Source: CADCVT01 sp036389485
GTDB lineage: Bacteria > Actinomycetota > Thermoleophilia > Solirubrobacterales > Solirubrobacteraceae
Assembly (NCBI GenBank): GCA_036389485.1
Contig: DASVPR010000061.1
Location: 40,054 to 104,053 of the forward strand
DNA length: 64,000 bases
Direction: 5' to 3'
Positions 30,853 to 39,324 of this stretch are shown piece by piece. The stretch's first letter is position 1, and each line of letters starts with the position of its first letter. Made by a program: the position numbers and the translations under genes. The notes under the pieces are model-generated. The model was not told the origin of the DNA, searched no databases, and saw only the letters and a program-made list of their open reading frames with translations.

Positions 30853-31376
30853 GTCGCGCTCACGATCTCCTCCAGCTGCTTGATCGCCCGATGAATCAAC
30901 ACCTTGGTGGCGCCGTCGGAGCGGCCGAGCGCCCGCGCGATCTCGCGGTTGTCCATCCCCAGCGCGAACCGCATGATCAGCGCCTCCCGGCGGTCCCCCG
31001 GCAGCTGCTGGACGCCCTCGAGGATCCGCTTGAGCTCGTCGCGGCCCTCGACGAGGTCCTCGGTCGTGTGCACCGCGCTGAGGACCGTCGTGTCGTCGAT
31101 GTTGGTCTGCGGCTTGCGGCTGCGGTCGCGGAAGTGGTTGGCCGCGAGGTTGTGGGCGATCCGGATGAGCCACGGCCGCAGCGGCCGGCCGCGCGACTCG
31201 CGCTGGGCGCGCTCGAAGTGCCGGTAGGCCTGCAGGAACGTCTGGGTGGTGAGGTCCTCGGCGTCGTGGTGGTTGCCGACGCGGTAGTAGGCGTAGGAGT
31301 AGACGTCGCGGAGGTGGGCCCGGTAGAGCTCGGAGAACTCGTGGTCGAGCTCGTGCTTGGGCTTCGTCGCGGCCAC
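30849..31376 (-). CDS. RNA polymerase sigma-70 family (ECF) factor
   Basis: The 175-residue protein shows sigma region 2 (FSELYRAHLRDVYSYAYYRVG, DAEDLTTQTFLQAYRHF) and region 4 (LPGDRREALIMRFALGMDNR, IARALGRSDGATKVLIHRA). It is cotranslated with the small membrane protein above. Its group within the ECF family is not clear. The start ATG is close to the divergent control region shared with nothing upstream but the acyltransferase gene, which runs in the same direction. Confidence 0.88.
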   Translation of the reverse strand: MAATKPKHELDHEFSELYRAHLRDVYSYAYYRVGNHHDAEDLTTQTFLQAYRHFERAQRESRGRPLRPWLIRIAHNLAANHFRDRSRKPQTNIDDTTVLSAVHTTEDLVEGRDELKRILEGVQQLPGDRREALIMRFALGMDNREIARALGRSDGATKVLIHRAIKQLEEIVSAT

Positions 31377-31388
31377 GCCATGGCGATC

Positions 31389-32333
31389 CTACGCCGCGAC
31401 CCGCTCCCTGTCGCGCGGCCGCTGCGCCTGCTTGAGCGCCCGTTCGAGCGTCTTGGCGAACGCGCGGTCCTCGCACGAGACGGTCATGTCGTTGCGGATC
31501 GTCGCGACGGTCGTGCCGCGGCGGGCGAAGCGCGGGGTGCCGCCGGGGCCGGCGAAGATCGCGACGTCGGCCTCGCCGGGCCGGCCGGTCGGGTCGATGC
31601 GGGCGGCCTCGAGCGCCTCGGCGAGCGCGGGCGCGTTGCCGACGATCGCGGCGGTGCGGATCGGCGGCGCGCCGCCCAGCCACTCCCACTGCAGCTGGAC
31701 GCACGGCCAGATGCGGTCGGTGACGGCCTGCGCGAGGTTGCGGCTCGGCTTGTCGACCTGGGGATACGTGAGCGGCCGGCCGGCGCGGATCGTGATCTTC
31801 CGCGGCCGAATGCGCCAGCCCCTGCGGACGTCCTCGGTGCCGATGACCGCGAGCGGGACGACCGGCGCGCCGGTCTCCAGCGCGAGGCGGCCGATGCCGC
31901 GCTTCGGCGCGCCGAGCCCGCCCGGGCGGATGCGCGTGCCCTCGGGGAAGATCAGGACGGCGTCGCCGCGCTCGAGGATCGCGCGGGCGGTGTCGAGCAT
32001 CTCCTGGTCGGCCGCGCCGCGGTCGACGGGGAACGCGCCGAGCGCGTTGAGGAGCCATGCCTGCAGGCGGTTCGAGAACAGCTCCTTCTTCGCGACGTAG
32101 TAGACGGGGCGGCGGGTCATCGTGCCCAGGACGAACGGGTCGAGGAAGCTGCGGTGGTTGGCGGCGAGCAGCAGCGGGCCTTCGTCGGGGATGTGCTCGC
32201 GGCCGATGCGGCTCAGCCGGAAGTAGACGCGGAAGAACGGCTGCAGGACCGCGCGGACGACCCAGTAGACCACCGGGTTGACGCCCTTGGTGCGGGCGCG
32301 TTCGTGGAGGGCGGCGTAGTCGGTCACACCCAT
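31389..32333 (-). CDS. 1-Acylglycerol-3-phosphate acyltransferase (PlsC-like) with extra C-terminal domain
   Basis: Residues 1-215 are a PlsC-type acyltransferase: the HX4D motif in NHRSFLDPFVLG, FPVDRG, FPEGTR in block III and PVVPLAVIGTEDVRRG. It acylates lysophosphatidate or a related lipid at the inner membrane. The last ~100 residues (from about PPIRTAAIVGNAPAL) are not part of the family; they contain a Rossmann-like start IVGNAPALAEALE and end in basic helices. The ATG follows a TAGAG stretch without a clear ribosome site. Confidence 0.85.
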   Translation of the reverse strand: MGVTDYAALHERARTKGVNPVVYWVVRAVLQPFFRVYFRLSRIGREHIPDEGPLLLAANHRSFLDPFVLGTMTRRPVYYVAKKELFSNRLQAWLLNALGAFPVDRGAADQEMLDTARAILERGDAVLIFPEGTRIRPGGLGAPKRGIGRLALETGAPVVPLAVIGTEDVRRGWRIRPRKITIRAGRPLTYPQVDKPSRNLAQAVTDRIWPCVQLQWEWLGGAPPIRTAAIVGNAPALAEALEAARIDPTGRPGEADVAIFAGPGGTPRFARRGTTVATIRNDMTVSCEDRAFAKTLERALKQAQRPRDRERVAA

Positions 32334-32378
32334 CTCTACACCGGGCGCGCGCGCCCCGTTACAGTGCTCGACCAGGCC

Positions 32379-32918
32379 ATGGCGATCGATCGTGGACAGA
32401 CCGTTCGGGGAGCCGTCGCGGGCGCGGTCGCCGCGGGCGTCTGGGCGGCGCAGCAGCCGCTCGACAAGCGCGTGTTCGGCGTCGACTACGACGACGCCGA
32501 GCTGCTCGGCAAGCTCGTGACGCGCGGGCCGGCGTGGCGGCCGATCGGCACCGCGCTGCACGTGTTGAACGGGGCGGCGTTCGGCGCGGTCTACTCGGCG
32601 GTCGCGCCTTCGATCCAGCTGCCGTCGTGGTCGCGCGGTCCTCTGGCCGGGCTCGCCGAGCACGTCTCCACGTGGCCGCTCACCGCGCTGGTGAGCACGG
32701 TCCACCCGGCCCGCGACGACTTCCCGCCGCTGTTCGCCTCACCGCGCGCGTTCGCGCAGGCGACGTGGCGGCACCTGCTCTTCGGCGTCGTGCTGGGCGA
32801 GCTCGAGCGCCGGTTGAACGCCCCCGCCGACGCGGACGTGCCCTCCTACGAGCACGTCGCGTCGACGAACGGCCACGGCGACCTCGAGGCCGCCCTCTCC
32901 GGCGTCGGCCGCTCCTAG
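32379..32918 (+). CDS. Conserved-type membrane protein of unknown function
   Basis: The 179-residue product starts MAIDRGQTVRGAVAGAVAAG and has two or three weakly hydrophobic segments with Ala/Gly-rich faces (GTALHVLNGAAFGAVYSAVA). Arg and Asp lie between them. It resembles small actinobacterial membrane proteins with a glycine-zipper feel, but I cannot name the family. A TACAGT lies 13 nt before the ATG. It is divergent from the acyltransferase gene and its stop shares CTAG with the next gene. Confidence 0.65.
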   Translation: MAIDRGQTVRGAVAGAVAAGVWAAQQPLDKRVFGVDYDDAELLGKLVTRGPAWRPIGTALHVLNGAAFGAVYSAVAPSIQLPSWSRGPLAGLAEHVSTWPLTALVSTVHPARDDFPPLFASPRAFAQATWRHLLFGVVLGELERRLNAPADADVPSYEHVASTNGHGDLEAALSGVGRS

Positions 32919-33352
32919 TTCGTCATCCAGCTCACACGGGTCCGGTAGCAGGCCGGGCCGCAGCCGCCGTCCGGCATGTGGACCGCGACGAACGGCGCGC
33001 CGCCCGCGGTCGTCCCCGTGAGCGTCGCCTGCAGCGACTCGCCCCCGAACGCGAACGTCCCCGACTCGCTGCCGTCCTGCGTGAACGCCTGGCCGGCGCC
33101 GGCGTCCGGCAGCCCGACGGTGAAGACGCCCTCGAGCTCGTACGTCGGGTCCGCCGCCGGCAGCAGCGCGCCGCACGCCGGCCCGGAGGCCGTCGACCGA
33201 TCGATCGCGACGTCCGCGAACGGCCCGTCGGCGGTCATGTAGAGGCTCCAGGACGCCCGCGCGCCGCAGCTCTGGACGGCCGCCGGCGCGTTTGCCGGCA
33301 GCAGGCAGGCGCCCGCGACGGCGACGCTCGCGAGCGCGACGATCTTGCGCAT
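32915..33352 (-). CDS. Secreted beta-rich protein of unknown function
   Basis: The 145-residue protein has a signal peptide (VALASVAVAGACLLPANAPA, then AVQSC). Its mature domain of about 115 residues has five cysteines and alternating hydrophobic strands. A GGGGAGA ribosome site supports the ATG. The gene is convergent with 32379-32918. Family not recognised. Confidence 0.65.
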   Translation of the reverse strand: MRKIVALASVAVAGACLLPANAPAAVQSCGARASWSLYMTADGPFADVAIDRSTASGPACGALLPAADPTYELEGVFTVGLPDAGAGQAFTQDGSESGTFAFGGESLQATLTGTTAGGAPFVAVHMPDGGCGPACYRTRVSWMTN

Positions 33353-33462
33353 GGTCTCCCCCCGTTCCCCCGGCCGCCCCCTGCGGCGAACCGACGCCCG
33401 CGAACGCTAAGGAACCCGTGCGGGCCACGCGCCGGTCGGCGGACCTAGACTTGCGTCGGCCC

Positions 33463-33536
33463 GCCGGAGTAGCTCAGTTGGTCAGAGCGGACGCCTTGTA
33501 AGCGTCAGGCCAGGGGTTCGAATCCCCTCTCCGGCT
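33463..33536 (+). tRNA. tRNA-Thr (anticodon TGT)
   Basis: A complete 74-nt cloverleaf is present. The acceptor arm is GCCGGAG paired with CTCCGGC, the D arm has AGCTCAGTTGGTCAGAGC, the anticodon arm is GACGC-CTTGTAA-GCGTC and the T arm is AGGGG-TTCGAAT-CCCCT. The anticodon TGT reads ACA threonine codons. CCA is not encoded. It stands alone, 43 bp before the GH26-like gene. Confidence 0.97.
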
Positions 33537-33579
33537 CCTCAAGGACCGGGTGCCCGCGGTCGAACCTCGGGGTGCCGCC

Positions 33580-34518
33580 GTGGTTCGCTCGTTCCTGATC
33601 GCCGCCGTCGTGACGCTCCTCGCCGCCGCTCCGGCGAGCGGGGACGCGTTCCTGCCTCCGCGCGGGATGGTGTGGCACGGGGTCGCGGGCGGCTCGGCGG
33701 CTGCGTTCGCCCGGGAGACCGGACGCGCGCCGGACGTCTTCCAGCTCTTCACCGTGTGGGGCGGCGCCGACTGGGCGCTCGGGCGAGCGGACATGCTCCA
33801 CCTCTCGACCAACCGCGGGCCGGGGATGCGCGAGGTGATCACGCCGGCGCAGATCGCGGCGGGGCGCGGCGACGCGTTCGTCGTCCGGTTCGGGCAGCGG
33901 GTGGCCGAGCGGGGGAGGCCGCTGTACCTGCGGCTGTTCGCGGAGATGAACGGGTCGTGGAACGCGTACTGCGCCTTCGACGCGAGCGGGCGGGCGCGGC
34001 CCGGGCACTCGACGCGGGACTTCCGGCGCGCGTGGCGGCGCATCGCGCTGATCCTGCGCGGCGGCGCGCGGGAAGCGGTCGACGCGAGGCTCGCGCGGCT
34101 GGGGATGCCCGCGGTGGGCTCCGGCGAAGGGCCGCTCGCGCGGGCGCCGGTCGCGCTCATGTGGGTCCCGCACAACGCGACGGCGCTGAACACCGCGGCG
34201 AACCAGCCGCGGCGCTACTGGCCCGGCGGGCGCTACGTCGACTGGGTCGGCACCGACTTCTACGGCCAGAACCCGAACTGGGGCGCGCTCGAACGCATCT
34301 ACGACCAGTTCCCGGGCAAGCCGTTCGTCTTCGGCGAGTGGGCGCTGTGGGGGCGCGACGACCCCAGCTTCGTGCAGCGCATCTTCCGGTTCGCCCGCAC
34401 CCACCGCCGCGTGCGGCTGCTCGTCTACAACCAGGGCGGCCGCAGCGACGGGCCGTTCCGGCTGAAGCGCTACCCGCGGGCACGGCGCGCGCTGCGCGCG
34501 GCGCTGCGGCGCGGCTAG
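33580..34518 (+). CDS. Secreted GH26-like glycoside hydrolase
   Basis: The 312-residue protein has a signal peptide (FLIAAVVTLLAAAPASG) and a TIM-barrel resembling family 26 beta-mannanases. The acid/base Glu lies in YLRLFAEMNGSWNAY, and the nucleophile Glu in KPFVFGEWALWGRDD. The strands VALMWVPHNATAL and YVDWVGTDFYGQN lie between. It probably cuts an extracellular beta-glycan. The GTG at 33580 gives the best signal peptide; a GTG at 33550 would add ten polar residues. The TAG shares CTAG with the convergent gene. Confidence 0.75.
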   Translation: MVRSFLIAAVVTLLAAAPASGDAFLPPRGMVWHGVAGGSAAAFARETGRAPDVFQLFTVWGGADWALGRADMLHLSTNRGPGMREVITPAQIAAGRGDAFVVRFGQRVAERGRPLYLRLFAEMNGSWNAYCAFDASGRARPGHSTRDFRRAWRRIALILRGGAREAVDARLARLGMPAVGSGEGPLARAPVALMWVPHNATALNTAANQPRRYWPGGRYVDWVGTDFYGQNPNWGALERIYDQFPGKPFVFGEWALWGRDDPSFVQRIFRFARTHRRVRLLVYNQGGRSDGPFRLKRYPRARRALRAALRRG

Positions 34519-34865
34519 GGCGGCGGCGGGTCGCCGCGCAGGGCGCGGGCCGCGAGCGCCGCGAGCTCGTCGGGCGCGGGAAGAGGCGCGTCGCCGGCGA
34601 GCAGCACCGTCGACCGCAGCGCGGAGCCGTCGAGGGCGGGGACCTCGTGCACCGTCACGCAGTGGTAGACGAGCGCCATCTCCGCCGCGGCGACGACGTC
34701 GCCCGCCGCGACCGGGTCCTCGCACGCGAGGAACATCCGCTCGACGCCCTGGAGCGTCCGGGCGAGGGCGGCGGGATCGCCGGGCTCCGCCACCCGCACG
34801 TCAGGGCCCAGCGCGGCGACGACCGCGTCGCGCAGCTCGCCGGGCGGCGCCACGACCGCGATCAC
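34515..34865 (-). CDS. Short Rossmann-like (NmrA-like) protein
   Basis: The 116-residue product starts like the NmrA/atypical SDR group (MIAVVAPPGELRDAVVAALG, VERMFLACEDP) but has only the first half of such a fold. It has no visible nucleotide-binding glycine motif. GGGAGGG precedes the GTG start. It heads a run of three small genes before the SigH-like gene. Function unknown; possibly a degenerate reductase. Confidence 0.55.
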   Translation of the reverse strand: MIAVVAPPGELRDAVVAALGPDVRVAEPGDPAALARTLQGVERMFLACEDPVAAGDVVAAAEMALVYHCVTVHEVPALDGSALRSTVLLAGDAPLPAPDELAALAARALRGDPPPP

Positions 34866-34896
34866 GAAAGCGCCCTCCCGTCGACAACGAAACCCA

Positions 34897-35202
34897 TCAC
34901 GGCGTCGCCCCGCCGGCCCCGTCGACGAAGACGTCCACCCGCGTCCCGCCCTGGACGACCGAGAGCCCGCGCTGCTCGCGCCCCGCGACCCACCCGGCCT
35001 CGATGAACGTGGCGCGGAACAGCGAGATGTAGGGCTCCTCGTCCGGCTCGACGCGGATCCGCACGACCCCGTCCTTCGGCTCCTCCACCGCGAGGGGCCC
35101 GGCGAACGGCGTCAGCGAGATGCCGGGCAGCAGGAACGGGACGATCACGACGCCGTCACCCTCCCATCCGCGGAGGACCGCGATGACGTCGTCCCAGTTC
35201 AC
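34897..35202 (-). CDS. Small beta-rich protein of unknown function
   Basis: The 101-residue product starts MNWDDVIAVLRGWEGDGVVI and continues as predicted strands (PGISLTPFAGPLAVEE, GVVRIRVEPDEEPYISLF). There is no signal peptide. TAGCGT lies 7 nt before the GTG start with no ribosome site, which supports a real, leaderless gene. No family recognised. Confidence 0.65.
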   Translation of the reverse strand: MNWDDVIAVLRGWEGDGVVIVPFLLPGISLTPFAGPLAVEEPKDGVVRIRVEPDEEPYISLFRATFIEAGWVAGREQRGLSVVQGGTRVDVFVDGAGGATP

Positions 35203-35212
35203 ACGCGCGACG

Positions 35213-35578
35213 CTACCGGTCGACGGCGCCCCATTCGCCGCCTCGGCGGCCCATCACGAGCGTGTCGCCGTCGGCGTCGAACACCGCCTCGTCCTCCTCG
35301 ACCCCGGGCCGGTCGACGACCTGCACGAGCGTCAGCCGCTGCGGCGCGGCGCCGTGGCGGGCGATGTAGGCCTCGCGCGCCGCCTCCTCGAGGACCGTCC
35401 GCTCCCAGCCCTTGTCCGAGGCGTGGGCGGAGGCGAGGTGCCGGTCGGCCTCCCGCGCGCGGGCGACGAGCGCCGCCCGCTCCGCCTCGCGGCGGCGGCT
35501 GTTGGCGACGTAGCCCCCGACGAACAGCAGCAGGAGCAGCACGCCGAGGACGATCAGGATCACCGCGAGGGCCGACAT
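35213..35578 (-). CDS. Single-pass membrane protein with cytoplasmic domain
   Basis: The 121-residue protein starts with one membrane helix (LAVILIVLGVLLLLLFVGGYVA). It continues with a charged helix (RRREAERAALVARAREADRH) and a small C-terminal strand domain. TAGCCT lies 9 nt before the ATG without a ribosome site. It lies immediately downstream of the SigH-like gene on the same strand. Unknown function. Confidence 0.65.
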   Translation of the reverse strand: MSALAVILIVLGVLLLLLFVGGYVANSRRREAERAALVARAREADRHLASAHASDKGWERTVLEEAAREAYIARHGAAPQRLTLVQVVDRPGVEEDEAVFDADGDTLVMGRRGGEWGAVDR

Positions 35579-35594
35579 CGACCGTCGAGGCTAC

Positions 35595-36242
35595 TCAGTG
35601 GACGACCGCGCGGCCCTTCAGGTGCACGCCGACCTTGCGCTTCACCCGCTGCAGCGCGTTGTCGACGGTCTTCGTGTCGCACCCGATCCGGCCGCCGATC
35701 TCCTCGTAGGAGCGCCCGTCGAGGTAGAGCGCGAGCACGCGCGACTCGAGATCGGACAGGGCGGTGGAGAGGCAGGCGACCAGCGCGCGCAGCTCCTCGG
35801 AGGAGATCACCTGGTTGACCGGGTCGTGGACCGTCGGGCCGGGGATGACCTCGTCGAGCGTCGGCTCGCCCTCCGGCGCGGACGCCGGCGTCGCCGAGAA
35901 CGACACGTACTGGTTCAGCGGCGTGTGCTTGTTGCGGGTCGCGGTCTTCACCGCGGTGATGATCTGGCGCGTGATGCACAGCTCCGCGAAGTTGCGGAAC
36001 GACGACTCGCGGTCGTAGCGGAAGTCGCGAACGGCCTTGTAGAGGCCGACGAGCCCCTCCTGGATGAGGTCGTCGCCGTCGCCGCCCGCCAGGAAGTACG
36101 ACGAGGCCTTCAACCGGACGAACCCGTAGTAGCGCCGCACGAGGCGCTCGTACGCATCCGCGTTGCCCTGTTTCGCGAGGGCGATGAGGAACCCATCCTC
36201 AACCTGAAGTTGAGATGAAGACTGTGTGGAGAGTCGAGCCAT
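35595..36242 (-). CDS. SigH-like (Spo0H type) RNA polymerase sigma factor
   Basis: The 215-residue protein matches the SigH group: region 2 YYGFVRLKASSYFLAGGDGD followed by DLIQEGLVGLYKAVRDFRYD, SFRNFAELCITRQIITAVK and region 4 ESRVLALYLDGRSYEEIGGR. In Bacillus SigH starts sporulation; in Actinobacteria of this class its targets are unknown. GGAAGG lies 6 nt before ATG 36242. A consensus promoter lies 142 bp upstream, so the mRNA has a long leader. Confidence 0.92.
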   Translation of the reverse strand: MARLSTQSSSQLQVEDGFLIALAKQGNADAYERLVRRYYGFVRLKASSYFLAGGDGDDLIQEGLVGLYKAVRDFRYDRESSFRNFAELCITRQIITAVKTATRNKHTPLNQYVSFSATPASAPEGEPTLDEVIPGPTVHDPVNQVISSEELRALVACLSTALSDLESRVLALYLDGRSYEEIGGRIGCDTKTVDNALQRVKRKVGVHLKGRAVVH

Positions 36243-36541
36243 GAGCTTCCTTCCGCTCGCTGCCATGCGGCAACGACGGTCTGTTTGCTCAGTGGCGCGC
36301 TCCTCCCCTGGCGCCGCTGACGGTCTTCACGCCGGGCCGCAGTCCATGAATCTGAACCTCGACTTCAGCGTTATTTCCGGCGATGTATACCCACTCTTCC
36401 GTACACCTGTCAAGCGAAACCCCTGCAAGGAGAGATTTCAGGGCGCATCGTCCTCCCTCCGTCGGACGGATCCGCAAACTGCGGGAATCGACGGATGTGC
36501 GACCCCGCGGGGATGGTGTGACCGCCGTGTGAAGGGGTACT
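36243..36541. other. 299-bp divergent intergenic region
   Basis: AT-richer than its surroundings. It contains the SigH-like promoter and its leader, and upstream sequence for the hydrolase fusion gene. I see no further gene or RNA motif in it. The long leader could fold, but no known riboswitch class is recognised. Confidence 0.5.
36384..36413 (-). promoter_or_regulatory. Consensus promoter of the SigH-like gene
   Basis: On the minus strand TTGACA (36413-36408) and TATACA (36389-36384) are 18 bp apart. TTGACA is a perfect -35. The predicted transcript starts near 36377 and has a leader of about 135 nt before the ATG. Confidence 0.8.
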
Positions 36542-37807
36542 GTGCCGCCCGCGATGGGGTCCCCACCCACCCCCACCCCCCTCTCCGAAGTGGAGGCCGC
36601 CTTCCGCACGCTTCCGGAGCGCTACCTGGGCGCGACGCCGGGCTTCGACGCGACCTACCAGATCAGGCTCGGCGACGTGGGCCACACCTGGGAGGTCCGC
36701 TGCACCACCCACGGCGCCCGCGTCCGCAAGGGCGCCACGAAGCGCGCGCCGGACGTCGTCATCGGCACCGACTCCGCCACCTGGCTGCGCGTGCGCGCCG
36801 GCGAGCTGTCCGGCATCGAGGCCTTCAGCCGGCGCCTGCTGTACGCGCGCGGGAACCTCGACCTCGCGGTCGGGTTCGAGGGGCTGTTCCGCCTGCCGGA
36901 CGACCGCCCGCCCCTGCTGCGCGTCCACGAGGTCCGCACCAGGGGCGCCGGCATCTCGACGCTTACGATGGGCGAGGGCCCCGACGTCCTGCTCATCCAC
37001 GGCCTCGGCGGCGCCAAGAGCTCCTTCTTCGACACCGCGGCCGGCCTGAGCCACCGCTACCGCGTGCACGCGCTCGACCTGCCGGGCTTCGGCAGCTCGG
37101 GCAAGCCGCGGACCGCCCCGTACAGCGCGAAGTACTTCGCCGACCGGGTCATCGAGGTCATGGACGCTCTCGACATCGGTCGCGCCCACCTGGTCGGCAA
37201 CTCGATGGGCGGCCGGGTCTCGATCGAGGTCGGCCTGCGCCACCCGAACCGGGTCGGCGGGCTGGCGCTGCTGTGCCCGGCCGTCGCGTTCATCCGGCGC
37301 GGCTATCACCCGATCGTGCGGCTGCTGCGGCCGGAGCTGGGCGTCCTCCCGCACCGGTTCACGCGCGGGATGGTCGAGTCGACGTTCTCGTCGCTCTTCT
37401 ACGACAAGGACGCGATCGACCCGAGCATGGCCGACATCGTGGTCGAGGAGTTCCAGCGCATCTACGGGACCTCCGGCGCCCGGCTCGCCTTCCTCAGCGC
37501 CGCGCGCAACATCTACCTCGACAAGCCGTTCGGCCGCGGCGGCTTCTATCCGCGCCTCAGCGAGCTGGCGGCGCCGAGCATGTTCGTCTGGGGCACGCAC
37601 GACAACCTGATCCCAGCCGGGTTCAAGCGCCACGTCGAGAAGTGGCTGCCGCGCGCCGAGCAGATCGTGCTGGAGAACTGCGGCCACGTGCCGCAGGTCG
37701 AGCGCCCCGATCACGTCATCGGCCTGCTCGAGCGCTTCCTCGCCCACGTCGACGCGCTGGGCGACACGGCGGGCACCAAGCCCGGCCGGATCGATCTCGC
37801 CGCGTAG
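36542..37807 (+). CDS. SCP2-like / alpha-beta hydrolase fusion
   Basis: The 421-residue protein combines an N-terminal SCP2/sterol-binding-like domain (about residues 15-120: YQIRLGDVGHTWEVRC, APDVVIGTDSATWLRV) with an alpha/beta hydrolase. The hydrolase has VLLIHGLGGAKSSF, the nucleophile elbow LVGNSMGGRVSIE, Asp in WGTHDNLIPA and His in NCGHVPQVE. The first domain may present a lipid to the hydrolase. GAAGGGG precedes GTG 36542. It is followed by an acyltransferase and an SRPBCC gene, pointing to lipid metabolism. Confidence 0.85.
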   Translation: MPPAMGSPPTPTPLSEVEAAFRTLPERYLGATPGFDATYQIRLGDVGHTWEVRCTTHGARVRKGATKRAPDVVIGTDSATWLRVRAGELSGIEAFSRRLLYARGNLDLAVGFEGLFRLPDDRPPLLRVHEVRTRGAGISTLTMGEGPDVLLIHGLGGAKSSFFDTAAGLSHRYRVHALDLPGFGSSGKPRTAPYSAKYFADRVIEVMDALDIGRAHLVGNSMGGRVSIEVGLRHPNRVGGLALLCPAVAFIRRGYHPIVRLLRPELGVLPHRFTRGMVESTFSSLFYDKDAIDPSMADIVVEEFQRIYGTSGARLAFLSAARNIYLDKPFGRGGFYPRLSELAAPSMFVWGTHDNLIPAGFKRHVEKWLPRAEQIVLENCGHVPQVERPDHVIGLLERFLAHVDALGDTAGTKPGRIDLAA

Positions 37808-37826
37808 CGGGTAGCGTTCCGCCGAC

Positions 37827-38801
37827 ATGGCCGGGCCTTCGCGCACCACCGGTCCGTCGACCAACGGGCACTCCGCGGACGCGGAGAGCGTCCGCGAGGC
37901 GCTGGGCGGCTCGCCCGGCGGCGGCGAGCCCGAGGGCGGCGGCGGCGGCCCCGCCCTTCCCCAGCGGATCGTGCGGGCGCTCGCCTCGCAGGTCACGCGG
38001 CGCATCCCCGAGGCGAACCTCGACGACCGCGACCCCGACTACATCCGCGAGACGCTCCCGGGCCTCTGGCTGCTGTCGAGCCTGTACTTCCGCGGCGAGG
38101 TCCGCGGGCTCGGGAACATCCCGGAGAAGGGGCCGGTGCTGCTCGTCGGCAACCACTCCGGCGGCAACCTGACCGTCGACACCGGCGTCTTCATGCTCGC
38201 CTTCAGCGCCTACTTCGGCGTCGAGCGCGAGATCTACTCGCTCGCGCACAACCTGGTCGTCTCGATGCCGGGGCTCGGCTTCTTGAAGAAGTGGGGCGTC
38301 GTCGCGGCGTCGCGGGAGAACGCGCGCAAGGCCCTGGAGGACGGCAACGCGCTGCTCGTCTACCCCGGCGGGGACTACGAGGTCCACCGCCCGGTGTGGG
38401 AGCGCAACAAGGTGGACTTCGACGGGCGCAAGGGCTGGATCCGCACGGCGCTCGAGCACGACGTCCCGATCGTGCCGGTCGTCGCGATCGGGGGGCAGGA
38501 GACGTCTCTCTTCCTGAGCCGCGGCGAGACGCTCGCGAAGCTCCTGATGCTCGACCGCGCGTTCCGCCTGAAGGTGCTGCCGATCTCGATCGCCCCGCCG
38601 TGGGGGATCAACGTCGGCGACTTCCTCGGGCACATCCCGCTGCCGGCGAAGATCACCGTCGAGACGCTGCCGCCGATCGACGTGCGCGAGGAGTTCGGGG
38701 ACGACCCCGACCTCGACGAGGCCTACGACCACATCACGCGCCTGATGCAGGAGACCCTCGACGCGCTCGCCGCCGAGCGGCGGTTCCCGGTCGTCGGATG
38801 A
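37827..38801 (+). CDS. Lysophospholipid/diacylglycerol acyltransferase-like protein
   Basis: The 324-residue protein has a disordered N-terminal 45 residues. It then has an acyltransferase fold with block I as GNHSGGNLTVD (a variant of HX4D), block III as YPGGDYEVHRPVWER and VPIVPVVAIGGQET. This is closer to the DGAT/MGAT-like branch than to PlsC. TAGCGT lies 9 nt before the ATG, so it may have its own start of transcription. The stop overlaps the next gene as ATGA. Confidence 0.85.
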   Translation: MAGPSRTTGPSTNGHSADAESVREALGGSPGGGEPEGGGGGPALPQRIVRALASQVTRRIPEANLDDRDPDYIRETLPGLWLLSSLYFRGEVRGLGNIPEKGPVLLVGNHSGGNLTVDTGVFMLAFSAYFGVEREIYSLAHNLVVSMPGLGFLKKWGVVAASRENARKALEDGNALLVYPGGDYEVHRPVWERNKVDFDGRKGWIRTALEHDVPIVPVVAIGGQETSLFLSRGETLAKLLMLDRAFRLKVLPISIAPPWGINVGDFLGHIPLPAKITVETLPPIDVREEFGDDPDLDEAYDHITRLMQETLDALAAERRFPVVG

Positions 38802-39298
38802 GGGTCGAGGCGCGCATCCAGGTCTCGGCGCCCGCGTCCGCGGTGTGGGACTTCATCGCCGACCCGGCGCGCTACCTGCACTTCATGGCGGGGATCACGC
38901 GGTGGGAGGTCGAGTCCGAGGAGCCGACCGGGATGGGCGCCCGGTACCGCATGCTCATGCGCGTGCGCAGCGCGGAGGTCGGCGGGCTGGTCGAGGTCGT
39001 CGAGTGGGACGAGCCGCGCGACATGGCGTGGGTCTCGGTCACGGGGATCGACCAGCGCGGGCGCTGGCGGCTGCGCGAGCGGCGCTTCGGCCGGACGGAC
39101 GTCGAGCTGCGGCTGAGCTACGGCGTCGCGGGGTCGGGGCTGCTCGGGTGGATCGCCGACCGCGTCGCCGCTCCCACGGTGCGCGACAACCTGCGGCGCA
39201 CGCTGCAGCAGCTCAAGCGCCAGGTCGAGCACGAGCAGCTGCGCGCCGCGGCCGCCGCGCGGCGCGAGGCGAAGCAGCGCGCTGCGGCGGGCGACTGA
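38798..39298 (+). CDS. SRPBCC (START-like) family protein
   Basis: The 166-residue product has the SRPBCC pattern: RIQVSAPASAVWDFIADPARY, MRVRSAEVGGLVEVVEWDEP, the late strand RTDVELRLSYGV, then a long C-terminal helix. A helical Ala/Arg tail follows. The fold binds a hydrophobic ligand. It is coupled by ATGA to the acyltransferase, so a lipid ligand is likely. Confidence 0.85.
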   Translation: MRVEARIQVSAPASAVWDFIADPARYLHFMAGITRWEVESEEPTGMGARYRMLMRVRSAEVGGLVEVVEWDEPRDMAWVSVTGIDQRGRWRLRERRFGRTDVELRLSYGVAGSGLLGWIADRVAAPTVRDNLRRTLQQLKRQVEHEQLRAAAAARREAKQRAAAGD

Positions 39299-39324
39299 TC
39301 GCGCCCAACTAGCATTCGCCGCCG

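Noticed and set aside
35595..36242. Sporulation gene cluster
   Set aside because: A SigH-like factor alone is not evidence; no spo genes are visible in the window.
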